Assembly (NCBI GenBank): GCA_958450325.1 | Contig: OY288251.1 | Coordinates: 66,481,666 to 66,545,665 of the forward strand | Direction of reading: 5' to 3' | Length of the DNA stretch: 64,000 bases | From: Agrostemma githago | Taxonomy: Eukaryota; Streptophyta; Magnoliopsida; Caryophyllales; Caryophyllaceae | Notes under the pieces: generated by a model | The model's database searches: none | What the model was told of the DNA's origin: nothing | Seen by the model: only the letters and a program-made list of their open reading frames with translations | Program-made: the position numbers and the translations under genes | Part shown: positions 53,790 through 64,000 of the stretch, one piece after another | Position numbering within the stretch: the first letter of the stretch is position 1 | Layout: every line of letters begins with the position of its first letter

Positions 53790-54661
53790 TACTTGATAGT
53801 ATTGTTTGATCCTATCACATCAGTGTCACTGAATCATTAAAATAATACGAGTAGATTTATTAATTCTGAAACATTAAATGTAAATATGTGAAAAATGATG
53901 AAACTTGCGGTAGACACACCAATTAAAAATGAGAAGAGAAAGGTAGACAAGGTGAGTGAGCATTTAGTATGTACATCAACTATAGATAACACGTTGCTTA
54001 TATTTTGAGAACAAAATTAACCTACCCAAAATGTGTTATAAGTCTGAAGTGATAGTGAAAGAAGCAGTTGCAACAATAAAAGTATGGGAAAAAAAGGACG
54101 CAAGGATTTGAAAATCTCAACTAAAAACGCGAGAGAAAAAAACAAAGAAAAAATAAAGCCAGAAGACAAACAAGATGATTACATTCTCCAATAAAAGTTA
54201 AAAAAAACAATTTATTACTAATTATTATGCAGTACATCTTATAGTGTTATATTTCATTTTCATCAATAATAATTCTCTTATATTCTTACAAACTCAAAAA
54301 TCTAACACTCATGCCAACAACTCATCGTTATTGAGTTATATCATTAACGTCAAATAGTGCGATATTCCATTTACTGCTTATGATATTACAAATGAGTTTG
54401 AAAATAAATAAAGTTACAAAGACATACATGAAATCGAAACAAAAATGAATAAACAATTAAATAAATATTGGACAATGAGGCAAAAAGGATGGAACTGTGA
54501 ATTACAAAAGTATAAAACAATATAATTCCATGCAGTGCACGGACTGCACGCGTATATAGCGATTAGTTATTGTAGAGTCATATTTTTATTTCTTTCCTTA
54601 CATACGGATTACATTCATTGTCTTTGCATTGGTTTAATACTTTCATTCTTAAATTCTCCCC

Positions 54662-54669
54662 TATAAAAA
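54662..54669 (+). promoter_or_regulatory. TATA box of subtilase C
   Basis: TATAAAAA, 70 bp upstream of the start codon. The leader is 12 bp shorter than at subtilase B, which has an extra segment near 16545. Confidence 0.6.
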
Positions 54670-54739
54670 TCAACGTGACTTGATTCATAGAGTATATACA
54701 TGACCAATAGGAGTTGTTCTACGTTACAATTATAGCAAA

Positions 54740-57700
54740 ATGTCGAATTTCAAAACTCCCACGTATTTCTTATTCATAATGTTATGCTTAAGTAGTCTAC
54801 GATCTTTGTCTACCTTGGCTATAACTGATGACCGAAAGGTAACGTAACTCTTTCTACTCATTTTGTTCGACTCCTTTTAAGTTATTATGACCACTTGTTC
54901 CACATTGGTGCATAGAGTTCGTAGTCGCAATGCGTGAATGCGTCGGGTACGTCATATTCAGTTTGGGATGAATCCGGATTGGGTCGATAATTGTAGTGGG
55001 TCAATTCAACTCCACTTTGGGTTGTCATTTAATGAATGAGACTATATCATGTTTGATGGTTGAATTATCGTTTAGTTTTTGTGAAACACTTTACTTTATT
55101 AACTCTATTCATCTCACTCGATTAAATGGCCGGAATAAGATGTATATTCATTCTAGAAACGTTCGGAGTATATTATAAGATCGTTCTATAGTATAAATCC
55201 AACCAAATTTTAAAAAAAAATCCTGAGATTTTATCATTTGTGTTTTTTTTCCTTGTATTGAGTTTTGGACGTATGGTATAGTGAATGACTGGTTGTATTG
55301 CATGTAGGCATATATAGTATACATGGGTGCCAAAAGTGAGAAGTATTCGCTTTCAGCAGTTGACCACCTCGACATCCTTCAACAAATTGCAATTGACAGG
55401 TGATCCATTTCAGTAATTAATTAATCTAATCATATTATTGTTTTAATCACGTATGATACATCATTAATCTAATTTTATCTTTATTAAAGCACTCCTAATG
55501 AGTTGCTGATAAGAAGCTATGGGAGGAGCTTCAATGGATTTTCAGCCAATTTGACACCCAACGAAGTTCAAAATCTCCAAAGTAAGTAAATATATTAAAG
55601 CATCAATTAATTATTAACTATACTAGATAGATGTTCCATGCGTTGCACGGTTACTAAAATAGTTAGTGGTAAATGTGTAAATTTTAATGGATGTTACTAA
55701 TTTGATTGTGTATGCAAATAACATTGTGTTAACAACATTAACGTGAGACTGTCTCATTTGATAATTGGTTTTGAAACTTATTAAACATTATTACCTGTGC
55801 TAAATTCTACAAACTTACCCTACATTCTTGCAAAATCAAGCACCTAGGTGCATCTTGAAACAACCATTAGTCATTACTAATTGTCATGATAATTCACATT
55901 GAACATTATTGTGAGTATTGCAAATAAAAACATTTGCATGATTAAGCTCGGTTATATTTCAAATTTAGGTGGATTGTAGGACATCATCAAAATTGAGTTA
56001 ATCGAATTTAAATCAAGTCAATATAAATAATGATTATATATTACTTCGTATTATTGAATTCTGTAATGTCAACGTAATGTTATTTCATTTTGTTGGGTAA
56101 AAAGTATTTCCATTCAATTTTTTATTTAATCATGTCATCATAAATGTTACTTCCTCCGTTCCGATCATTTGTTATCCTAACTATTCTACTTTGAGGTGTC
56201 TTAGTCAATTGTTATCCTTTCTATTTTAGGTATCTACTCCGTATTTGATAAGCAATTTGATCATTCATACTCAATTTTATCAACTTATCATCTCGTCATT
56301 GGCCCCCTCCTCTTTCCTTTGTCTTTGTGCCAAGATCAGGACAAAAATTGACCGGGATGGAGGGAGTAATATTGTTCAACTTTGTGATGTTAACAATTTA
56401 AATAGTTAATGGAAAACGTAATCCTAGCTACGGAGTATAATGGAGAATCTAATGTAATATGGATACACACGCACGCATTGTCTCATTGTTTAGCGCGATA
56501 AAGATGGTTTAAAAACATGCATGTTTTTTTAATAACTACTTTATATTATTTTAAATAATTTTTAAGTTGGATTTTTTAAAACCGAAGGCATGCCAAGATG
56601 TGCGCACAATAGATACATAGTTGTAAATTCTAAATTTATTTTTCGTACAAAAAATTAGTGTAAAACATATAATGAAAATAAGATAGAATTATTAAGTCAC
56701 CTAATATCATTATACAGTACTCGTAATAAATAACAAATGTTGACTTAACGTCATACGAGAGGTCACAAAATAAGACACACTGTCTCTTTGAAAATTTTGT
56801 GCATTATACTCCCTCATTTTCACTATGTTCTTCCTGGTGCATCCGGGCACAAAGTTTTAGATAAGGGGAATGTGTGATTGTGGTTGATTGAGTAAAAGAT
56901 GAAATAATATTAACCATGTACTTTGTATCAAAAAGGAAAGATGAAGATCTTGTTGAAAAAAGGGAGTATACGTATCTTACTTACGACTTACTAGTTACTC
57001 AGCTAGGAGTATTTGTTTAGCATTCTATTTCAAGTATGATTTTGATGGGTAATTTGATGATTGATATGCATTTATTTATGTAGATATAGAGGGCGTGGTA
57101 TCGGTATTCCCTAGTACAACACTTGAACTCCAAACAACAAGATCACGGGATTTTCTGGGACTTCCTCAACCAACACTTCAACAACAAAAAGGCAAAAGTG
57201 ATGTGATTGTCGGAGTTTTGGACACTGGAATTTGGCCTGAATTACCCAGTTTTAATGATCAGGGTTTCGGTCCCATACCCTCCAAATGGAAAGGCGCTTG
57301 CGAAGCCGATAAAAAAGTCGATTGCAACAAGTACGTAAAATAAATAAATACTCGTACATCCATTCCAATATTCTTCTTCATCAATCAACTTTATTTTCCA
57401 TTATTTATTTATTTATTTTGTGGTATCATGAAAATGTATGTGTCAGGAAGCTGATTGGCGCAAGGTCGTACTCAGCGCAACAGGCTCGGGACTACGAAGG
57501 TCATGGAAGCCATTGTTCGTCAATAGCAGCAGGGTCCATAGTCAAAAACACCAGCTTTTACGGCATAGCCAGTGGGACGGCTAGAGGCGGGGCCCCCTTT
57601 GCCAGGATCGCCACGTACAAAGTGTGTAACGCAACAGGATGCTCTATGAGCGACATCCTTGCTGCGTTCGATGATGCCATTGCAGACGGGGTTGATGTTG

Positions 57701-59559
57701 TTACCATATCAATTGGGGGTTCACCCCGACCTATTTACAATGATGTGATTGCCATTGGGTCTTTCCATGCTGCCCAGAAAGGGATACTCACTGTACAATC
57801 TGGAGGAAACCGTGGGGCTAAGTACGGCGTTATTGGAAGCATTGCACCTTGGGTTTTGTCTGTTGCTGCTAGTACTACTGATCGTCGCATTGTTACAAGA
57901 CTCGTCTTAGATAATGGAACCACTTTGACGGTAATTATAATTAATAATTAAGCCCCCTGAAATCTGAACTAAACTAAACTGAACCAGATGAAAACATACA
58001 TAATGTTGATTTGATTTGTTTCCGATATTGTGCAGGGAACTTCGGTGAATACATTCACAATGAAGAAGGAGAAGTATCCACTAGTAGATGCAGCAATGTA
58101 AGCATTTGGTCCCTTTCGTCTGTGTTTCCAACAAATTAAATTTATTAATAATGTCTCGAATGAATTTAATTAAGTAATGACATTATCTTATTGCATTGCA
58201 GGGCTAAAGGCTTGACGGGGAAAATAGTAGTAACAGAAGAGACTGGAAATGCAGGATCGTTTTTACGAGGTGGTGCTGCTGGTGTTGTCACTCTCTCTTC
58301 CAACGACGACACTTCTTTCATTGTTCCTGGCCCTCTTGTTTACTTACCAAAACGCGACTTTAATGTTCTTAAGACCCACCTTCGCAACAACCAAAGGTAT
58401 GCATTTACCCTGACTCATAATGTTTTATTCTTCCTTTTTCCTACTGAAATTTTATGACTTGTTAATCTGAAATGTACATTATTATTATTTATGAATTGCA
58501 GTTTAGAGGGAAGAATATTGAAAAGTGAGACGGTTAAGGATACAACTGCTCCTGTTGTAGCTTCCTTCTCTTCCCGAGGGCCTAATACAATTGTATCCGA
58601 TATTCTAAAGGTTAGTTACGTTAAACTTTTATATCATTCATTCCCTAATCTTATACTTACACCATACAGAATCGTCTTCTCAAGAATTATTTTTTCTGTT
58701 GTACGTACAGCCGGATATTACTGCACCTGGAGTAGACATTTTAGCAGGATATTCACCATTTGGACCTGTAACTGACGATACTAGTGATACGAGGAGCGTT
58801 AAATACAACATTCTATCTGGAACTTCAATGGCTGCCCATCATGTTACTGGTGTTGCTGCTTATTTGAAATCGCTGCATCCTGACTGGTCTCCGTCCGCTA
58901 TCAAATCCGCCCTTATGACAACCTGTACGTCTTTCGTTTTCTTATCCCAGAATCCATGTCTTGTTTTTCTTCTTAGATCGATCTTTACATGTTTTGTGTG
59001 TGTGTATATAGCTCAAGCAATGAGTCCTTTGAAGAACGAGGAAGGTGAATTTGCGTATGGAGCAGGGCATCTCAACCCTGTGGCAGCCTCAAATCCCGGA
59101 CTAGTCTATGAAACGCCAGAAGACGATTATGTCTCACTTCTATGCAAGTTGGGGTACAGAAATGATCAGCTGAAGCACATAGTAAATAATGAGACGGTCT
59201 CATGTCCCAAACCTAGTGCACAAAAGAAGTTGGCCCCAAATGATGTAAACTACCCTTCCCTGCTCATAAAGTTGAACATTTCCAACAGTTCCACGCCCAT
59301 CAACGTCGACTTTAGAAGAACGGTAACAAACGTAGGGAATGCCAAGTCTACCTACACTGCGAAAGTTGTGTCGTCGGGAGGGAACATAAAGGCGACAGTT
59401 GTACCGAGTACTCTGTCATTCAAATCGGTGAAGGAGCAACAATCTTTCAGTGTTAAGGTAGTTGCTCAAGGATTGTCACAGGGAATTTTATACTCTGCCT
59501 CATTGGTTTGGTCTGATGGGATTCATAGTGTAAGGAGCCCTATTCTTGTGTACACGTAA
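54740..59559 (+). CDS. Subtilisin-like serine protease C (cucumisin-type, S8), 10 exons
   Basis: Near-identical duplicate of subtilase B. Exons: 54740-54838, 55308-55399, 55490-55581, 57084-57330, 57447-57930, 58036-58097, 58202-58396, 58502-58610, 58711-58924, 59012-59559; 713 residues, all phases joining. Catalytic D141, H195, N297 and S499 are present. It shares the His503 and Thr506 changes of B. In addition Ser298, directly after the oxyanion-hole Asn, is Arg here (AGT to CGT at 57811-57813), turning the SGGNSG motif into SGGNRG. Two other residue differences from B are Leu for Phe late in the signal peptide and Ile for Val in exon 2. Since subtilases tolerate little change around this Asn, C may have reduced or altered activity; this is an inference. 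Confidence 0.88.
55623..56965 (-). mobile_element. Helitron-like insertion in intron 3 of subtilase C
   Basis: Counterpart of 17458-18797, with the same CTAG terminus (55623-55626, minus strand) and hairpin. It contains MITE copies at 56150-56366 and 56809-56966. Present in both B and C, so it predates their duplication. Confidence 0.42.
56150..56366. mobile_element. Stowaway-type MITE in intron 3 of subtilase C
   Basis: Counterpart of 17981-18197, with the same ends and TA flanks. Confidence 0.8.
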
Positions 59560-62500
59560 TAAGTTTATTTAATTATTTATTTATTTATTTTTGGGGGGAG
59601 TATGTCGGAGGCAATAAGGGCAAGGCATCCTCCCCCTCAGATTATCCATGTTCTTGTCAAAGTTATTTGTTATGTATCGATTCAAATAAATGATGTTATT
59701 TTCGAATAAAGTTTCTTTTATGTGCTCGCCTATATCTTATCCAATGCTTTCATTTTTTACCTTCCCATTAAACTTTTTAGGTCACATATATGAGAATATT
59801 ATACACAACCATATCATACATCTCTTGATGAACAGGTATACTCTTGGGTATATCATAAAGTGATTCGTATGATACGAAGCCCTTCTAATTAACGTATAAA
59901 CCCTTATACGAGTATATAATTTTAATAGTATTGTCTTATAATTTAAATAGTATTGTCTGGTCTATGTATCACATTAGTGTAACCGAATTGCTCATGAATT
60001 TGCTCATTTTTCAATAACTTTGGGAGACGGGTGTGGGAGGGCTTAGGAGTCAGGACCGACACAGATTGAAGATACGGCGCATGGTTTTGACGATTCTCAT
60101 CAATTGAATGAACCCCTTTGGTACTTTAAAAAAACAAGATTGTTTCCCACTTTGATGATTCTCATCAATTATAAATTACATGTATGTCCTTTTGAATTTT
60201 ACCCAAAATCAAAATAAAGATTTTCAATATTTTATTTTTTTTATTATTTTATTCTGGTGGCGCCCTATCACTATCCTACTAGGTATTAACATTCAACATC
60301 ATATTCCCTCCATTCACAGATGTATTTATAAAATTTGCTATGAGTAAAGTATAAATAATTGAATGAAAACTGAAGTAAAAATGCAAAACTAATAATTTAA
60401 ATACAAAATACTCAAGGTTCTACAATTAAAATAAAAAATAATTATGCCATCATATATTAGTTTTAATATCAAATTAGACAACAAAAAGTGTATTTTATTA
60501 TTAGAATAACTGTCCATTGACATGTATACAGTATAATTTTATTTATTTTTAAATGTCTTAAATATAATGTTTCACTTTTAAAAAAAATTAAAGTTAAAAC
60601 ATTCAGATTCATAAAAAATTTGTCCCTTGAATCCCTGATTGCTTATATTGAAGATCCATGATATTTATAATGATGTGGTATAAGATTTTTTAAGCTAAGT
60701 AACCAAGTTTGTGTACAGACCTTGAAGATACATGTCACAGATGTTGGTAGTCAATGACTATCGAAAATTACACTTTACAAACTTGAACAATATCGAAACT
60801 TTCTCCGGCACTAAAAATATAGTGGGAGTTTACAAAGTAATAAAGCAAAATATGAAAATCGAAAGATGAATGACGAATGCCAAAAACCAAGGACACGTGA
60901 CTATTTTAGCTATGCACGGACTAAAAACATCACTCTTCCAGTTTGCGGTCACAACACAACGCAATAAAGCTGCACAAAAACATCAATATGAATATAGCAG
61001 CAAGATTTGGTTATGATTCTTATCCACGCATATCTGGATCCGACGTTTGGGGTATAAAGTTGTTTATAGGAGATAGAAAACAGTATATTAATGAGTTAAA
61101 TTATCATGTGCAAAAGCTATAATTTTTTAGTTTCCTTGTAAAAAAAACTACTTAATGAATAAAAGGTTAGTGATCAAACTGAAATAGAACAACACGAATA
61201 AATTGGCCGACTAACCTTACTAAATAGAGAATGAATAACATTTAGCTTGATATGTATTATTTGATGTCTTCTCCTTTCCAAAATCGTGAACTCCCGCCTC
61301 TGAATAAAATTCATGCACAAAGTTATTTAATAATTCATTTCTTATTACATGTATGTACTATAAACATTGCTCCAAATAAAATATCGTGCATGAGTGAAAT
61401 TGTCAAATCAAACTACAAATTTTAAATTAAAAGAGTAAGATGAAAGTTAAAACTCAATTATGAAAGAAAATATGTACATCCATTTAGATTATTATTTGAC
61501 TTCGGCAAGTGAGACTCAAAACCTCACCCTCGAAAAATATAGAAGGACAATTTTTAGGGAATATTACAGAACTTGTCACCAAATCAAACTATCAAAAAGG
61601 AAACTGAGGCAACCTAATCAAGATTTCTAATGTACGTATTTTCCCCCTACTAACTCAATTATTAGAAGTTGATCCTAATTCTTAAAATTTTGATCTAACC
61701 TTATTATGGAACATAATACAGCGAGTAACAAAACAATAAAAAGGGAGCCGTGGAAGAAATAGACATCGCTCACCACACTTCATTTTCATGTTGGATCAAT
61801 CGCGACTACTCTTAAATTGATGCACTACAATAAATCAACGGATGTGAACCCACATAAATTCTTATACATACCACATCACATGACTATTAAGATTACATTA
61901 AATGTATTCTATGTAACGTAACAGTAAGTAAAAATAAGAATTGGGAAGAAGGTGAAATGGTAACGAACCTCTAACCATTGGCACAAATGAAATCCGATTA
62001 TAAGGATTTTTTGCAGGCAAATAAAAATTGTAAGGATAAAACTTTCTTCATCTTTTAAAAAAGGAGATCCAAATATAAAACCCGGTAAATCCCAAACATG
62101 AAACGTTTGTTGATATCATGCATTTGTGAGTAAGACACCAAAACAACGAACTATCAGAATATAAACTTAAAGGTATTTTTAATGATATTGATTTTTTTCT
62201 AGGTTTACTCTTTACCATTGAACTTCAAGCTAAGAATACTTTTAAACTAATTAAGGTACGAAGTACTATACATTTGTTTATGTTGGTTAAGATTTTGTTA
62301 TGAAAAGATGTTTACGAAATACCTCGTATAAGATAGCACAATATACGATGTTGTGTTATATGTACTTCACACGCACGTCCCTTGTTCCATTAAATAGTTT
62401 ACGACCCTTGTTCCATTTAACATACAAACATTAAATATGATACAAAGGGAGGATAACATTAAGATTTATTAGAGATAACATGAAAGACCTACGTACTTAT

Positions 62501-63027
62501 CTAACTTTGTTGAACAATACAAAGGTCACGATTGTACTGAATTCTGAATCGATCTTGCATTGCTTGAATAAAATGAGTCATCATATTAATTGATTCCTTC
62601 TCCAAATCTCCAATCTTCAATTCCCAAAACAGTGTTACACACATAAATACCCCACCCATTAATTAGAGAGTTGTAACAATTAAATGGACAAAGCATCCCA
62701 AATCAATGGCATATGTAACACTAACTACTGAAATTATAAACCGGGGATTTATCGAAAAGAAAAGTCGGAATTCTAATTACATACTCGTATTTGACAGAAT
62801 GAAACAAATTGGCAAAAATTCAACTGAAAAAAAGAAAATTACCTGAAATTTCCACTTCTGAAGCATAATCATCGAGTTCATCCGTTCCGAATAGCAGAAA
62901 TTGAATAGCTCCAAATTGTCAGGACTTGAAGTGCACCCGAAGTGAAATTCAACTGAAATAGTTCAAAATACTCAACTGAAATAGCAGAATTGGAGTTCAA
63001 TGTAATATACCGAAACTAAATTAATAA
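59560..63027. other. Gene-free 3' flank of subtilase C
   Basis: Colinear with 21392-24794 of unit B. It differs by scattered substitutions and by 53 extra bases at 60032-60084. No gene recognised on either strand. Confidence 0.5.
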
Positions 63028-63802
63028 GGGGGCGTTTGGTTGGTGAAGGGGTAAGGGAATGAAATCAACAAAGAGAATAGAAAGGAAAGGGAAAAAGGTT
63101 ATCCTTTGATGTTGTTGGTTGTTTGTTTACGAAATGTAAGGGAATGAGAAATAAATCAATTTTCGACGCCTCACTTTTTACCAATTAAAAACTAAATTTT
63201 TCTTATTCATATTATTCATGTTGAGTATTCATAATATTATTATATTAATCAAATACTTGTTGAAAATAAAAATGTTAAAAAATATATATACAAGCTTACG
63301 AAGTACTCCGTATAATATTATGAAGTATTTATGAACATTTTATTACTAAATGATATAAAAATAATAATTCATATAACTTTTTTTTGAATTAATTTTTCAA
63401 ACATGTTAAATAATAACTTTTTAATTATTATTTCTAATATAATATATTAATGGTTCAGGTCTCAATCCTAAATTAATGAGTTATTTCAGGTTCGGGTCAC
63501 ATGGGTCGCATGTCAAATATTTTAAGTCTCTAAAATAACTAGGTCGAGTTACGATCGGGTCAAAATTTATTAGGTCTAGTATCTAACGGTGAGGAATTGA
63601 GGATGGTGATGGTGATGATGAGGTAATGAGGAATGGAAATCTAAACCCTAGGGGGGTAGGGTAATGAAGATGGAGAAGTTTGGGATTTTGGAGAGGAATG
63701 AAAGGGGGGAAAGGGAATGGAAAAAGGGTAAAACAAACGATAACAAAGGGAATGAAACAAGTTGATTCCCTCTTTCCTGTAGACTCCAAACCAAACGGCC
63801 CC
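63028..63802. mobile_element. PIF/Harbinger-type element specific to unit C
   Basis: 775 bp flanked by TAA (63025-63027, 63803-63805). The ends GGGGGCGTTTGGTTGG and CCAAACCAAACGGCCCC are inverted repeats with one mismatch or gap. Unit B has the empty site AATAATAATTAAGC at about 24800. The subterminal regions are rich in GGGAATG / CATTCCC-type words in both orientations (for example near 63052 and 63713-63750). No transposase frame; non-autonomous. Confidence 0.88.
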
Positions 63803-63845
63803 TAATTAAGCAAATGATGAAAGAATCAACAATCCCCGTCAATTT

Positions 63846-64000
63846 TCATAGTCCATACCCTACAATCATAGTGTTCCATGTAATGGGTTTCCGAGCAGCC
63901 ATTCTGTCAAACACCCTCCTGTCCCCACATAACCTGCAATTTTTTGCATAAATATCGATAAGAACATTTACGACTTGAATATCATAATTAAATGAGAAGT
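63846..64000 (-). pseudogene. PPR fragment, second copy, cut by the window end
   Basis: Matches 24848-25002 on the minus strand (same WNTMIVGY repeat end and stop). At least one base differs in the VFDKM region (63905). The remainder lies outside the window. Confidence 0.65.

Larger units (their letters stand above)
26829..64000. repeat. Tandem duplication unit C with nested transposons, right end outside the window
   Basis: Starts where sequence matching 14539 recurs. With the transposon nest removed it is colinear with unit B: spacer, MITE, subtilase, 3' flank and PPR fragment. The last bases of the window correspond to about 25010 in unit B, so the unit continues beyond the window. Confidence 0.85.

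Noticed and set aside
1..64000. CRISPR array, operon or prokaryotic defence system
   Set aside because: Introns, MITEs and LTR elements show plant nuclear DNA; no regularly spaced short repeats were seen.

Overview
The window is nuclear DNA of a flowering plant, probably a eudicot. It has spliced genes with GT-AG introns in AT-rich intergenic DNA, Stowaway and Harbinger-type MITEs, tRNA-derived SINEs, Helitron-like ends, a CACTA element and a Ty3/Gypsy Tat-lineage LTR retrotransposon. Frequent TACTCCGTA-like words hint at Caryophyllales, but that is weak evidence.

Layout. (1) 1-4260: an 11-exon minus-strand gene for an RPA70-like single-strand DNA-binding protein. It keeps a C-terminal zinc finger but has an in-frame TAA in exon 9 and a Stowaway MITE in an intron. 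(2) 4.6-8.9 kb: a graveyard of small elements (two SINEs, a long-TIR fold-back element, a 1.19-kb TIR element with an 8-bp target duplication, a Harbinger-type MITE). (3) 10.1-14.1 kb: subtilase gene A, 10 exons, 713 codons. (4) 14.5-26.8 kb: tandem unit B, with subtilase gene B, long gene-free flanks and a PPR-protein fragment. (5) 26.8 kb to the window end: tandem unit C, a second copy of unit B holding subtilase gene C. Unit C is expanded by about 26 kb of nested transposons.

The nest in unit C (27.4-53.3 kb) contains three things. There is a composite Helitron/LTR-fragment insertion with 22-bp flanking duplications. There is a 2.7-kb LTR, present once complete (a solo LTR) and once truncated. 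Between these lies a Tat-lineage element in a three-LTR-type arrangement cut at its left end: 3' internal part, LTR1, PBS, gag, protease, RT, RNase H, second RNase H, integrase, antisense gene, LTR2. Gag-pol is one reading frame broken only by three stop codons. The antisense gene is a spliced plant-mobile-domain (PMD) type gene with its own TATA box. LTR2 carries a 1,084-bp CACTA element with a perfect 3-bp target duplication.

The three subtilases have identical exon lengths. B and C are almost identical in sequence and differ from A at two residues beside the catalytic serine. C alone has an Arg next to the oxyanion-hole Asn. B-C-LTR comparisons supply several empty sites, so much of the insertion history can be read directly from the window.
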